A DNA stretch of 64,000 bases from Sphaerisporangium melleum. Lineage in GTDB: Bacteria > Actinomycetota > Actinomycetes > Streptosporangiales > Streptosporangiaceae. How positions within the stretch are numbered: position 1 is the first letter of the stretch; every line of letters starts with the position of its first letter. A program made the position numbers and the translations under genes. Positions 19,521-28,238 of the stretch are shown here, piece after piece. Where the stretch lies: the NCBI RefSeq assembly GCF_014646695.1, contig NZ_BMNT01000022.1, forward strand, positions 102,250 to 166,249, written 5' to 3'. The notes below the pieces were generated by a model. The model made no database searches. It had not been told where the DNA came from and was given only the letters and a program-made list of their open reading frames with translations.

Positions 19521-20261
19521 TCAGGAGACCCGGTGCACCTTGTGCTGCGCGGCCTGCGCGCGCGGGCGGATCACCAGGCGGTCGATGTTGACGTGCGACG
19601 GCCGCGTGACGGTCCACGCGATCGCGTCCGCCACGTCATCGGCGGTCAGCGGGTCGGGCACCCCTTGGTACACCTGCCGGGCCCGCTCGGCGTCCCCGCG
19701 GAAGCGGGTCAGCGCGAACTCCTCGGTCTGCACCATGCCGGGGGCGATCTCGATGACGCGCACCGGCTCCCCGCACAGCTCCAGGCGCAGCGTCTCGGTC
19801 ATCGACGTCTGCGCGTGCTTGGCCGCGCAGTAGCCGCCGCCGCCCTCGTAGGAGACCAGGCCGGCCGTCGAGGTCAGCATCAGCAGCACGCCGTCCCCGG
19901 AGGCGATCAGCTTGGGCAGCAGCGCCTTGGTCACGCGCAGCGAGCCCAGCACGTTGACCTCGTACATGCCGCGCCAGTCGTCGACCAGGGCCTCGGCGAC
20001 CGGCTCCAGCCCGACGGCCCCGCCGGCGTTGTTGACCAGCACATCACACCGCTCCAGCGAGGCCGCCAGCTCGGCCACCGACTCCTCGGAGGTCACGTCC
20101 AGCGTCACCGGGCGGATCGCCGGGATCTCGGCCGCCAGCTTGTCCAGCCGCTCGCGGCGCCGCGCGGCCGCCACGACCTCGAAGCCCTCCGCGGCGAGCC
20201 GGCGCGCGGTCGCCTCGCCGATGCCGCTGCTCGCCCCGGTCACCACAGCAGTCCTGGTCAT
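19521..20261 (-). CDS. Short-chain dehydrogenase/reductase
   Basis: 246 residues of classical SDR. Cofactor motif TGASSGIGEA at residues 8-17, NNAGG near 88, catalytic Ser in LMLTSTAG, and the YxxxK motif as YCAAK. Arg residues after strand 2 (AARRRERL) suggest NADP(H). ATG 20261 is chosen because the fold begins there; the frame runs further upstream. Substrate unknown; it resembles YdfG-like oxidoreductases. Divergent from mshA. Confidence 0.88.
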   Translation of the reverse strand: MTRTAVVTGASSGIGEATARRLAAEGFEVVAAARRRERLDKLAAEIPAIRPVTLDVTSEESVAELAASLERCDVLVNNAGGAVGLEPVAEALVDDWRGMYEVNVLGSLRVTKALLPKLIASGDGVLLMLTSTAGLVSYEGGGGYCAAKHAQTSMTETLRLELCGEPVRVIEIAPGMVQTEEFALTRFRGDAERARQVYQGVPDPLTADDVADAIAWTVTRPSHVNIDRLVIRPRAQAAQHKVHRVS

Positions 20262-20413
20262 GTGCCGTCCTCGTGCTCGTCGTCCGCCCTGCGGGGCACG
20301 CGGCCCGCGCTTGGCGCGGACCGGCCGGAGTGCCGGTGGGCGATGCCCCCAGTGCCACCCCACGTCATCTTGCCAGCGCGGCCGGACGCCTGCGCGTGCG
20401 GACCTGACATGCC

Positions 20414-20440
20414 GGGAATCTCACGAAGTTTCTGTCGGTT
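20414..20440 (+). promoter_or_regulatory. Sigma-R-type promoter of mshA
   Basis: GGGAAT (20414-20419), an 18-base spacer, then GTT (20438-20440). This fits the thiol-stress sigma factor SigR consensus GGAAT-N18-GTT. The site is 25 bases upstream of the GTG start. Confidence 0.7.
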
Positions 20441-20464
20441 AGTACTCTTCTGGAGGTGGTGTCG

Positions 20465-21754
20465 GTGCCGCGAGTGCCGGTCGCACGCCGGATCAACCGG
20501 GTCGCGACGATCAGCATGCACACGTCCCCGCTCGACCAGCCGGGCACCGGTGACGCCGGGGGGATGAACGTCTACATCGTCGAGGCGGCCAAGCGGCTCG
20601 CGGACCTCAACGTCGAGGTCGAGATCTTCACGCGGCAGACCGCGCGCGACCTGCCTCCCGCCGTCGAACTGGTGCCCGGCGTCACCGTCCGGCACGTGAC
20701 CGCGGGCCCCTACGAGGAACTCGACAAGGGGGACCTGCCGGGCCAGCTGTGCGCCTTCGTCTCCGGCGTGCTGCGCACCGAGGCCATGTACGATCCCGGG
20801 CGCTACGACCTGATCCACTCCCACTACTGGCTGTCGGGCCAGGTCGGCCGGCTCGCCAAGGAACGCTGGGGCGTGCCGCTCGTCCACACCATGCACACCA
20901 TGGCCAAGGTGAAGAACCTCCTGCTCGCCGAGGGCGACAAGCCCGAACCCGTGGCGCGCGTGCTCGGCGAGGCGCAGGTCGTCGAGGTGGCCGACCGCCT
21001 GGTCGCCAACACCGCCGCCGAGGGACGCGAGCTGATCGACCTGTACGCCGCGCCGCGCGAGCGCGTGGTCGTGGTCAACCCCGGGGTCAACCTGCAGGTG
21101 TTCCGGCCCGCGGCCAAGGACGCCGCCCGGCGGCGGCTCGGCCTGCCGCAGGACGCCCACATCATGCTCTTCGTCGGCCGCATCCAGCCGCTCAAGGCCC
21201 CCGACGTGCTGCTGCGGGCCGCCGCCCGCATGCTCGCCGAGGACCCCTCGCTGCGGTCGCGCCTGCTCGTCGCCTGCGTCGGCGGGCCGAGCGGCAACGG
21301 GCTCGCCCGTCCCTCCTACCTGACCGAGCTGGCCGCCGAACTCGGCATCTCCGACGTCGTGCGGCTCGCGCCCCCGGCGCCGCAGGCCGAGCTGGCCGAC
21401 TGGTACCGCGCCGCGGACGTCACCGTCGTCCCCTCCCACAACGAATCGTTCGGGCTGGTCGCGCTGGAGTCGCAGGCGTGCGGCACCCCGGTCGCCGCGG
21501 CGGCCGTGGGCGGGCTGCGCACGGCCGTGCGCGACGGGGTGTCCGGCCTGCTCGTCGACGGGCACGACCCGCTCGCCTGGGCCAGGGCGCTGCGCGCGTT
21601 CGTCGAGCGGCCGCAGTGGCGCGAGGCGCTCGCCGTGGGCGCCGGTGAGCACGCGGCGGCGTTCGGCTGGTCGGCCACCGCCGCGCGTCTGCTGGATGTG
21701 TACTCGGGGATCCTGGCCCGGCTGGGCCGTACCCCGGTCGCGGCCCCCATCTGA
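20465..21754 (+). CDS. mshA: D-inositol-3-phosphate glycosyltransferase MshA
   Basis: 429 residues, GT4 (GT-B fold). It transfers GlcNAc from UDP-GlcNAc to 1L-myo-inositol 1-phosphate, the first step of mycothiol synthesis. Signatures: [20 protein letters not shown] at the N-terminus, [20 protein letters not shown], and [20 protein letters not shown] with the donor-binding Glu residues. GTG 20465 is chosen because GGAGG at 20452-20456 is 8 bases upstream; two in-frame GTGs lie slightly earlier. The promoter looks SigR-dependent, consistent with induction by thiol oxidation. Confidence 0.93.
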   Translation: MPRVPVARRINRVATISMHTSPLDQPGTGDAGGMNVYIVEAAKRLADLNVEVEIFTRQTARDLPPAVELVPGVTVRHVTAGPYEELDKGDLPGQLCAFVSGVLRTEAMYDPGRYDLIHSHYWLSGQVGRLAKERWGVPLVHTMHTMAKVKNLLLAEGDKPEPVARVLGEAQVVEVADRLVANTAAEGRELIDLYAAPRERVVVVNPGVNLQVFRPAAKDAARRRLGLPQDAHIMLFVGRIQPLKAPDVLLRAAARMLAEDPSLRSRLLVACVGGPSGNGLARPSYLTELAAELGISDVVRLAPPAPQAELADWYRAADVTVVPSHNESFGLVALESQACGTPVAAAAVGGLRTAVRDGVSGLLVDGHDPLAWARALRAFVERPQWREALAVGAGEHAAAFGWSATAARLLDVYSGILARLGRTPVAAPI

Positions 21755-21899
21755 TCCCGGCCGGCGATCGGGCGGATGGCGCTCGTCACCGCGGGCCGGT
21801 GGCATGGCCGCCCGAGGCCGGGGCAGTACTCTCGAATACCCTCCGAAGTGCCCCTCGGCACCCTGGACGCCCCGATCCGACGAACCGGGAGTGACTGTG

Positions 21900-22394
21900 A
21901 TGGATCACGAGGCGGTCGTCGAGGCCGCGCTCAAGGCCGCCGAGATCTCCTACGAGCGCCCGCATCCGAGGTCGTTCCTGGTGCGGCTGCCCGGGCAGCA
22001 CAAGCTGGCGACCATGACCTGGCTCACCGTCTCCGACCAGGCCCTGCACGTCGAGGCGTTCTTCTGCCGCAGGCCGGACGAGAACCACCTGGAGTTCTAC
22101 CGCTGGCTGCTCACCAAGAACGGCGCCATGTACGGCGTCCACTTCGCCGTGGACAAGGTCGGGGACGTCCACCTCGTCGGCCGCCTGCCGCTGGCGGCGG
22201 TGTCGGCGCAGGAGCTCGACCGGCTGCTCGGCTGCGTGCTGACCTACGCCGACGAGTGGTTCGACCGCGCCCTGGAGCTCGGGTTCGCCTCCTCGATCCG
22301 CCGGGAGTGGGAGTGGCGGGTCAAGCGCGGCGAGTCGCTGGCCAACCTGCGCGCCTTCGAGGGGATCATCGAGCGCGCGGGCCGGGACGGCTGA
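21900..22394 (+). CDS. YbjN domain-containing protein
   Basis: 164 residues. VRLPGQHKLATMTWLTVSDQ, FFCRRPDENHLEFYRWLLTKN and YADEWFDRALELGF are typical of the actinobacterial YbjN family, a type III chaperone-like fold. The role is not established. It is usually found between mshA and gpmA, as here. ATG 21900 has GGGAG 8 bases upstream. Confidence 0.85.
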   Translation: MDHEAVVEAALKAAEISYERPHPRSFLVRLPGQHKLATMTWLTVSDQALHVEAFFCRRPDENHLEFYRWLLTKNGAMYGVHFAVDKVGDVHLVGRLPLAAVSAQELDRLLGCVLTYADEWFDRALELGFASSIRREWEWRVKRGESLANLRAFEGIIERAGRDG

Positions 22395-22450
22395 CCGGCG
22401 CCACCACGCGGGTACGGCGGAGCCGTTGCCCGGGTAAAGCGGCCAGGTCC

Positions 22451-22456
22451 TAAGCT
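22451..22456 (+). promoter_or_regulatory. -10 box of gpmA, leaderless type
   Basis: TAAGCT lies 7 bases before ATG 22464. Confidence 0.55.
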
Positions 22457-22463
22457 TGGCCCC

Positions 22464-23213
22464 ATGGCTACTTTGGTGCTATTGCGGCATGGCGAGAGCG
22501 AGTGGAACGCGAAGGGCCTGTTCACCGGATGGGTCGATGTCACCCTCTCGCCCGTGGGCGAAGAGGAGGCCCGTCGCGGCGGCAGGCTGCTGGTCGAGGC
22601 GGGGCTGCGCCCCGACGTCGTGCACACCTCGGTGCTCACCCGCGCCATCCAGACCGCCAACCTCGCGCTCGGCGCGGCAGACCTGCTCTGGCTGCCGGTC
22701 ACGCGTTCCTGGCGGCTCAACGAGCGTCACTACGGCGCGTTGCAGGGCAAGAACAAGGCGCAGACCCGTGAGGAGTTCGGCGACGAGCAGTTCATGCTCT
22801 GGCGGCGCTCCTATGATGTCCCGCCGCCGCCGATCGCCGACGACGACGAGTTCTCCCAGGCTGGCGACGTGCGCTACGGCACGCTGCCGCCCGAGCTGCT
22901 GCCGCGCACCGAGTGCCTCAAGGACGTCGTGCAGCGCATGCTGCCCTACTGGTACGACAACATCGTGCCCGACCTGGCCGCCGGCCGCACCGTCCTGGTC
23001 GTCGCCCACGGCAACTCCCTGCGCGCCCTGGTCAAGCACCTCGACGGCGTCGGCGACGAAGAGATCGCCGGCCTCAACATCCCCACCGGCATCCCGCTCC
23101 GCTACGAGCTGGACGACGACTTCCGGCCGGTCAAGCCCGGCGGCGAGTACCTCGACCCCGAGGCCGCCAAGGCCGCCATCGAGGCCGTGGCCAACCAGGG
23201 CAAGGCCAAGTAG
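22464..23213 (+). CDS. gpmA: 2,3-bisphosphoglycerate-dependent phosphoglycerate mutase
   Basis: 249 residues, the usual dPGM length. It interconverts 3- and 2-phosphoglycerate in glycolysis. The phospho-accepting His is in LRHGESEWN (residue 9), and [14 protein letters not shown], the [11 protein letters not shown] segment and the second catalytic His in [11 protein letters not shown] are all intact. It is monocistronic, ending at a strong hairpin shared with the convergent phoU. Confidence 0.95.
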   Translation: MATLVLLRHGESEWNAKGLFTGWVDVTLSPVGEEEARRGGRLLVEAGLRPDVVHTSVLTRAIQTANLALGAADLLWLPVTRSWRLNERHYGALQGKNKAQTREEFGDEQFMLWRRSYDVPPPPIADDDEFSQAGDVRYGTLPPELLPRTECLKDVVQRMLPYWYDNIVPDLAAGRTVLVVAHGNSLRALVKHLDGVGDEEIAGLNIPTGIPLRYELDDDFRPVKPGGEYLDPEAAKAAIEAVANQGKAK

Positions 23214-23237
23214 GCACGGTCACGTAGGCACGGTCAC
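23210..23237. repeat. Tandem 14-bp repeat across the gpmA stop codon
   Basis: GTAGGCACGGTCAC occurs at 23210-23223 and again at 23224-23237 with no gap; the TAG stop of gpmA is inside the first copy. It looks like a recent slippage duplication. Confidence 0.8.
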
Positions 23238-23243
23238 GACGAA

Positions 23244-23268
23244 GCCCCGGGCCAGATGGACCCGGGGC
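23244..23268. terminator. Bidirectional terminator between gpmA and phoU
   Basis: GCCCCGGG (23244-23251) pairs with CCCGGGGC (23261-23268) around a 9-base loop, between convergent genes. Confidence 0.7.
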
Positions 23269-23314
23269 CGGTGCGGGGGCGGCGCGACCGTGACAGGTTC
23301 GTCGTGAGCCCGCG

Positions 23315-23974
23315 TCAGGAGTCCGAGGCGACCTCCGGCCGGTCGCCCGTCACCAGGTACACCACGTCGTGGGCGACGCGTACGGCGTGGTCGGCGTACC
23401 GCTCGTAGTAGCGGCCGGTGAGGGTGATGTCGATCGCCGGCTCGATGCCGTGCGTCCAGTTCTTCGACAGCAGCACGCGGAACAGCCTGCGGTGCAGCCG
23501 GTCCATCGCGTCATCGTCGTCGTCCAGCTCCTTGGCCAGGTCGACGTCCTGGTTGGCGATGCAGCTGCCGGTCTTGGTGACCAGCCGCTCGGCGATCTGC
23601 CCCATCTCCAGGATCGTGTCACGCAGCTCCGGCGGGATCGCCGAGTCGGGGTGACGCATCCGCGCGATCTTCGCCACGTGCTCGGCCAGGTCGCCCATGC
23701 GCTCCAGGTCGCCGCCCATCCGCAGGGCGGTGATGGCGGTGCGCAGGTCCACGGCCACGGGCTGCTGGGTGGCCATGAGCTCGAAGATCGCGGCCTCCAG
23801 CTCCTTGTACAGCCGGTCGATCTCGGCGTCCTGCGAGATCACGCTCTCGGCGAGCTGCAGGTCGGCGTCCAGCAGAGCGGTCGTGGCACGGGAGATCGCC
23901 GAGCGCACCAGGTGCGTCATCTGCACCAGGCGCTGGGTGAGAGCGTTGAGTTCATCATGGAAGGCGTCGCGCAT
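23315..23974 (-). CDS. phoU: Phosphate-signalling protein PhoU
   Basis: 219 residues forming two tandem three-helix PhoU bundles. Each carries the metal-binding acidic motif: MGDLAEHVAKIARM near residues 90-105 and YERYADHAVRVAHDVVYL near 185-205. PhoU restrains the SenX3/PhoR sensor when phosphate is plentiful. ATG 23974 is preferred over the GTG three codons upstream because TAGCGT (23982-23987, minus strand) lies 7 bases before it. It is divergent from the sensor kinase across a PHO-box-like array. Confidence 0.93.
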   Translation of the reverse strand: MRDAFHDELNALTQRLVQMTHLVRSAISRATTALLDADLQLAESVISQDAEIDRLYKELEAAIFELMATQQPVAVDLRTAITALRMGGDLERMGDLAEHVAKIARMRHPDSAIPPELRDTILEMGQIAERLVTKTGSCIANQDVDLAKELDDDDDAMDRLHRRLFRVLLSKNWTHGIEPAIDITLTGRYYERYADHAVRVAHDVVYLVTGDRPEVASDS

Positions 23975-23981
23975 GCGGCTC

Positions 23982-23987
23982 ACGCTA
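23982..23987 (-). promoter_or_regulatory. -10 box of phoU, leaderless type
   Basis: TAGCGT on the minus strand, 7 bases before ATG 23974. Confidence 0.5.
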
Positions 23988-23993
23988 CGCGCG

Positions 23994-24026
23994 CGTTCGT
24001 GAACGAACTTCGTCCAGCAGATGAAC
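23994..24026 (-). promoter_or_regulatory. PHO-box-like array between phoU and senX3
   Basis: On the minus strand, three 11-base units run without gaps: GTTCATCTGCT (24026-24016), GGACGAAGTTC (24015-24005) and GTTCACGAACG (24004-23994). The first and third match the GTTCACC-type direct repeat bound by actinobacterial PhoP; the middle unit is degenerate, as in many natural boxes. It is placed to control both divergent genes. Confidence 0.65.
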
Positions 24027-24076
24027 TCTCCTGGAAACAGGCGGTATAGGGGGCCTGGTCAGCGGAAAGAGCCGCC

Positions 24077-24082
24077 TACCAT
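24077..24082 (+). promoter_or_regulatory. -10 box of senX3, leaderless type
   Basis: TACCAT lies 7 bases before GTG 24090. Confidence 0.5.
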
Positions 24083-24089
24083 CGGAAGC

Positions 24090-25262
24090 GTGAGTGAGAT
24101 CGTGGCAAGCCTTGCCGCTCTGGCGGGTTTTGTCGTCGGGGCGATCGCGATGGTGGCGGTGCGACCCCGGGACAAAAAGCGCCCTGATCCGACCGACAAC
24201 CCCGAGAGCGTCCTGCCCCAGGGGGTGGCCTCCGTGCTCGCGGTGCTGCCCAGCTCGGCGGTGGTCCTCGGCCGGGACGACCGGGTGCTGCGCGCCAGCT
24301 CGGCGGCGCGGGCGTTCGGCCTGGTCAAGGGAGACCACCTCATGGCCGCGGAGCTGCTCGCCCTGGCCCGGCAGGTGCGCAGGGACGGCGAGATCCGGGA
24401 GAGCGAGTTCGAGGTGGCCCGCCACAAGTTCGGCATGGAGGTCACCACCTTCGCCGTGCGGGTCGCCCCGCTCGGCACCCACGGCCAGGTGCTGGTCCTC
24501 GCCGAGGACCAGACCGAGCGGCGCCGGGTCGAGGCCGTGCGCCGCGACTTCGTCGCCAACGTCAGCCACGAGCTCAAGACCCCGGTGGGCGCGCTGAGCC
24601 TGCTCGCCGAGACCATCCAGGACGCCTCCGACGACCCCGTCGCGGTCGACCGCTTCGCCGGCCGCATGCAGCACGAGGCCGCCCGGCTCACCTACCTGGT
24701 GCAGGACCTGATCACCCTTTCCCGCATCCAGGGCGGCGAGCCGATCCCCACCCCGAGCTGCGTCCCGGTGGACGAGGTGGTCCACGAGGCCATGGATCGC
24801 TGCAACACCAAGGCGTCGTCCAAGGAGATCGCCCTGGTCACGGGAGGCACCGAGGGGCTTCAGGTGTGGGGCGACGACGAGCTGCTGGTCACCGCGCTGC
24901 GCAACCTGATCGACAACGCCGTCGCCTACAGCCCAGAGAACACCCGGGTCGTGGTCAGCACCCGCCCCGCCGGCGACACCGTCGAGGTGAGCGTCAGCGA
25001 CCAGGGCATCGGCATCCCCGAGAGCTCCCAGGAGCGCATCTTCGAGAGGTTCTTCCGCGTCGACGCCGCCCGTTCACGGGCGACCGGCGGCACCGGTCTC
25101 GGCCTCGCCATCGTCAAGCACGTCGCCGTGGCCCACGGCGGCGAGGTGACCGTGTGGAGCAAGGAAGGCTCGGGCTCCACCTTCACGCTTCGTCTGCCGG
25201 CTTTCGGCGGCACGGCGATAGCCGTACCCAGCACAACGAAATCTCTGGAGGCCGCGAAGTGA
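24090..25262 (+). CDS. senX3: Phosphate-sensing histidine kinase (SenX3/PhoR type)
   Basis: 390 residues. One membrane helix (about 7-25) is followed by a PAS-like region (SVLAVLPSSAVVLGRDDRVL). The H box VSHELKTPVGAL places the phosphorylated His at residue 160; N box RNLIDNAVAYS, then SVSDQGIGIPE and GTGLGLAIVKH. It controls the phosphate-starvation response through RegX3/PhoP, with PhoU as negative partner. The stop overlaps the regulator start (GTGA). There is only a short extracellular part, so it probably senses transport status rather than a ligand. Confidence 0.92.
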   Translation: MSEIVASLAALAGFVVGAIAMVAVRPRDKKRPDPTDNPESVLPQGVASVLAVLPSSAVVLGRDDRVLRASSAARAFGLVKGDHLMAAELLALARQVRRDGEIRESEFEVARHKFGMEVTTFAVRVAPLGTHGQVLVLAEDQTERRRVEAVRRDFVANVSHELKTPVGALSLLAETIQDASDDPVAVDRFAGRMQHEAARLTYLVQDLITLSRIQGGEPIPTPSCVPVDEVVHEAMDRCNTKASSKEIALVTGGTEGLQVWGDDELLVTALRNLIDNAVAYSPENTRVVVSTRPAGDTVEVSVSDQGIGIPESSQERIFERFFRVDAARSRATGGTGLGLAIVKHVAVAHGGEVTVWSKEGSGSTFTLRLPAFGGTAIAVPSTTKSLEAAK

Positions 25263-25948
25263 CCCGCGTGCTCGTCGTCGAAGACGAGGAGTCGTTCTCC
25301 GACGCCCTGTCCTACATGCTGCGCAAGGAGGGGTTCGAGGTGGCCGTGGCCGCCACCGGGCCGGAGGCGCTCGACGCCTTCGACCGCAACGGCGCCGACC
25401 TCGTGCTCCTCGACCTGATGCTCCCCGGCCTGCCGGGCACCGAGGTCTGCCGTTCCCTGCGCCAGCGCTCCAAGGTGCCGGTGATCATGCTGACCGCCAA
25501 GGACAGCGAGATCGACAAGGTGGTCGGCCTGGAGCTCGGCGCCGACGACTACGTCACCAAGCCGTTCTCCTCCCGCGAGTTGGTGGCGCGCATCCGCGCG
25601 GTGCTGCGCAGGCAGGGCGACAGCGAAGAGATCGAGCAGGCGGTCCTGGCCGCCGGCCCGGTGCGCATGGACGTCGACCGGCACATCGTCGCGGTGCGCG
25701 GCCGGCAGGTGCAGCTCCCGCTGAAGGAGTTCGAGCTGCTCGAGGTCCTGCTGCGCAACGCCGGGCGGGTGCTGACCCGCGGGCAGCTCATCGACCGCGT
25801 GTGGGGCGCCGACTACGTCGGGGACACCAAGACCCTCGACGTCCACGTCAAGCGTCTGCGGGCGAAGGTCGAGGCCGACCCGTCCGACCCGCGCTGCATC
25901 CTGACCGTCCGCGGCCTGGGCTACAAGTTCGACCCCGTCGAGAGCTGA
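25259..25948 (+). CDS. regX3: OmpR-family response regulator (RegX3/PhoP type)
   Basis: 229 residues. Receiver domain with acidic pocket EDEE, phospho-acceptor Asp52 in LVLLDLMLPG, switch Thr in MLTAKD and Lys102 in YVTKPF. The C-terminal winged helix (LLEVLLRNAGRVLTRGQLID; RRLRAKVE-type helix TKTLDVHVKRLRAKVEADPS) binds PHO-box repeats. It is translationally coupled to the kinase and ends at a strong intrinsic terminator. Confidence 0.93.
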   Translation: MTRVLVVEDEESFSDALSYMLRKEGFEVAVAATGPEALDAFDRNGADLVLLDLMLPGLPGTEVCRSLRQRSKVPVIMLTAKDSEIDKVVGLELGADDYVTKPFSSRELVARIRAVLRRQGDSEEIEQAVLAAGPVRMDVDRHIVAVRGRQVQLPLKEFELLEVLLRNAGRVLTRGQLIDRVWGADYVGDTKTLDVHVKRLRAKVEADPSDPRCILTVRGLGYKFDPVES

Positions 25949-25960
25949 TCCGGCCACGCG

Positions 25961-26004
25961 AAAGGCCCGGCGGCACGGCTCCCAGAGCCGGCCACCGGGC
26001 CTTT
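25961..26004 (+). terminator. Intrinsic terminator of senX3-regX3
   Basis: AAAGGCCCGG (25961-25970) pairs perfectly with CCGGGCCTTT (25995-26004), followed by a T-run; 13 bases after the stop. Confidence 0.85.
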
Positions 26005-26032
26005 TCTCATGTCGTCGGCGGTTCCCCGCGTG

Positions 26033-26068
26033 CTGTGGTGCGCGCACGCTCGCCTGCGCGCACCACAG
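26033..26068. terminator. Second hairpin between convergent regX3 and lipoprotein genes
   Basis: Perfect 14-bp stem 26033-26046 with 26055-26068 and 8-base loop, just after the minus-strand lipoprotein stop at 26102. Confidence 0.65.
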
Positions 26069-26101
26069 GGCCGTGCGGGGGCCGCAGGCCGCCCCGCAGG
26101 G

Positions 26102-26731
26102 TCAGCTGTCGGCGCTCGGGTCGGGCGTCGGGGTCGCGGCGTCGGAGACCGCGGGAGTGGGCGTGGCCGGGAGCGACGCGGCGGGGCTCGGGGCGGCCGG
26201 CAGGCTCGCGTACTCACGGCTGCGCGTGACCACGGGCACGTTCATCTGGATGTCGCCGGCGTTGGCGAAGCGGAGGGTGAGCTGAAGCGTCTCGCCGCCG
26301 TACAGCGGCTTCTGGATGCCTTCCAGGACGACCTGGGAGGCGGGCTTGCCGGTGTTGGCCAGCTGACCCGGCGGCACCGCGATGGAGCCGGGGGACTTGA
26401 CCGACGTGGCCACCTGCGGGGCCACTGCCACCCCCTCGAGGCGGTCGGTGGCGGTGCCGTAGTTCACCATGGAGAGATAGAGCGGGACCGCGCCGCCCGG
26501 CGCGATCTGCGCCCCGGCCTCGGGACCGAGGAGGAACGCTTGCGGAATCTTGATGCCGTTCCTGCCGTAGGACTTGGCGGAGCCGTTGCTGTCGATCAGC
26601 ACGTTCGCCTCGGTCGGGGCGTAGGCGTTGCTGGTGTTGGCATCGGCGCCCGCGCCGCATGCGGCCAGCGCCGGAGCGGCTGCGAGCAGCGCGGTGATCA
26701 TCATCACCCGTCGACGGCTGGTGCTGGTCAC
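26102..26731 (-). CDS. Secreted lipoprotein of unknown function
   Basis: 209 residues. Signal peptide with lipobox LAAC (MMITALLAAAPALAACGAG), so it is lipid-anchored at Cys 25. The mature part is a beta-rich domain (VLIDSNGSAKSYG; VPLYLSMVNYGTATDRLEGV; LQLTLRFANAGDIQMNVPVV) resembling the PCu(A)C/DUF461-type fold but without clear His/Met copper ligands. A Pro/Ala/Ser/Thr-rich tail follows. GGAG lies 10 bases before the GTG. Binding of a metal is possible but unsupported. Confidence 0.75.
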   Translation of the reverse strand: MTSTSRRRVMMITALLAAAPALAACGAGADANTSNAYAPTEANVLIDSNGSAKSYGRNGIKIPQAFLLGPEAGAQIAPGGAVPLYLSMVNYGTATDRLEGVAVAPQVATSVKSPGSIAVPPGQLANTGKPASQVVLEGIQKPLYGGETLQLTLRFANAGDIQMNVPVVTRSREYASLPAAPSPAASLPATPTPAVSDAATPTPDPSADS

Positions 26732-26993
26732 GGTTCGAGGTCTCCTTGGTGCACATCGGTATGGCCAGTGGCAACCTTATCCGTGCTCGGCATGCCTCGT
26801 TCAGCGGGGGCGGCGCGGTGCGGAGGGGGCCAGCGCCGCAGGTCACCGGCCATGTCAGAAGGACTCATTCACACAGTGGAGGCGTTGTCAAGTCCTAAAT
26901 CGAGGCGTTGACCTGCAGTTATGTTGATTTCACTGTTCCGGGAGGGGGCTCACGCGTGGTATCCTGGAGTACAGCGGAAGGGGTACTTGTCAC

Positions 26994-27476
26994 ATGACTT
27001 TCCAGGTCGGCGACACTGTCGTCTACCCCCACCACGGGGCTGCTCGGATCGAAGCCATCACGACCCGCACGATAAAGGGCGAGGACAGAACCTATCTGGT
27101 GCTGAAGGTCGACAAGGGCGACCTTACCGTACAGGTGCCTGCGGACAACGCCGAGCTTGTCGGGGTGCGTGACGTTGTGGGCCAAGAAGGCCTTGAGCGT
27201 GTCTTCGACGTCCTGCGCATGCCACACACCGAAGAGCCCACCAACTGGTCCCGCCGCTACAAGGCGAACCTTGAGAAGCTGGCGTCCGGCGACGTCAACA
27301 AGGTCGCCGAGGTGGTGCGCGACCTTTGGAGGCGCGACAAGGAGCGCGGTCTGTCCGCCGGTGAGAAGCGCATGCTCGCCAAGGCACGGCAGATCCTGGT
27401 CAGCGAGCTCGCGCTCGCCGAGAAGACCAACGAGGACAAGGCCGAAGCGCTTCTGGACGAGGTTCTCAACTCCTGA
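26994..27476 (+). CDS. carD: CarD-family RNA polymerase-binding regulator
   Basis: 160 residues. The N-terminal Tudor-like RNA polymerase-interaction domain ([20 protein letters not shown]) binds the beta lobe, and the C-terminal helical domain with a conserved Trp ([20 protein letters not shown]) stabilises the open promoter bubble, notably at rRNA promoters. It is essential in mycobacteria. A leader with AAGGGG precedes the ATG; a TATCCT hexamer near 26960 may be its -10. ispF follows by 17 bases. Confidence 0.94.
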   Translation: MTFQVGDTVVYPHHGAARIEAITTRTIKGEDRTYLVLKVDKGDLTVQVPADNAELVGVRDVVGQEGLERVFDVLRMPHTEEPTNWSRRYKANLEKLASGDVNKVAEVVRDLWRRDKERGLSAGEKRMLAKARQILVSELALAEKTNEDKAEALLDEVLNS

Positions 27477-27493
27477 ACACGATATGGCCAAGG

Positions 27494-27952
27494 GTGGGCG
27501 TCGGAGTCGACGTCCACCCTTTCGCATCAGGTCGCGAGCTGCACCTGGCCGGTCTGCACTGGCCGGGTGAGACCGGGCTCGCCGGTCACTCCGATGGCGA
27601 CGCCGCCGCGCACGCCTGCTGCGACGCGTTGCTGTCCGCCGCCGGGCTCGGTGACATCGGCGGGCTGTTCGGCACGTCCGACCCCCGATGGGCGGGCGCG
27701 TCCGGTGTCGCGCTGCTCGAGGAGACCGCTCGTCACCTGCGCGCGTCCGGGTTCGAGATCGGCAACATCGCGGTGCAGATCATCGGCAACCGTCCCAAGC
27801 TGTCGCCGCGCCGCGCCGAGGCCGAGAAGGTCCTCGGCGAGGCGGCCTCGGCACCGGTCAGCATCAGTGCGACCACGACCGACGGGCTCGGCCTGACCGG
27901 CCGCGGCGAAGGCATTGCCGCCATCGCCACCGCTCTCGTCTTCGCTTCCTAG
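27494..27952 (+). CDS. ispF: 2-C-methyl-D-erythritol 2,4-cyclodiphosphate synthase
   Basis: 152 residues. Catalyses the cyclisation step of the MEP isoprenoid pathway. Zinc ligands: Asp and His in GVDVHPF and His in [18 protein letters not shown]; the GLTGRGEG loop is at the C-terminus. The first in-frame start is GTG 27494, with no good ribosome site, so it is probably coupled to carD. The IspD cytidylyltransferase gene that normally lies between carD and ispF in related genomes is absent here. Confidence 0.93.
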   Translation: MGVGVDVHPFASGRELHLAGLHWPGETGLAGHSDGDAAAHACCDALLSAAGLGDIGGLFGTSDPRWAGASGVALLEETARHLRASGFEIGNIAVQIIGNRPKLSPRRAEAEKVLGEAASAPVSISATTTDGLGLTGRGEGIAAIATALVFAS

Positions 27953-28067
27953 TCTCGGCGCGCCGGTTCAGGCGGGCACTTCGGCCGTTGTCCGGCGGGA
28001 GCGTACGGGCTGAGCAGCCCGCCGATGAAAGCCCGGCCGGCCTTCGTGGTTCGGACCCGAACGCCGA

Positions 28068-28100
28068 AGATCCGCCTGGTCGTGGTGACCAGGCGGATCT
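28068..28100. terminator. Hairpin after ispF
   Basis: Perfect 14-bp stem (28068-28081 with 28087-28100, 5-base loop) in the gap between ispF and the convergent GlsB-like gene; no T-run. Confidence 0.6.
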
Positions 28101-28238
28101 CGAAGGTGCCGGCGGAGCCGTGACACCGTGGCCGGAGTCCTCGTGCGTCGGGTTCCCTACTACGGGCCCGGGAGTCCGTCCCCGGTGGCCGGTACGTCGG
28201 CGGAGTTCAGGCGGACGTCACCGGCGTGACGTCCCCCG

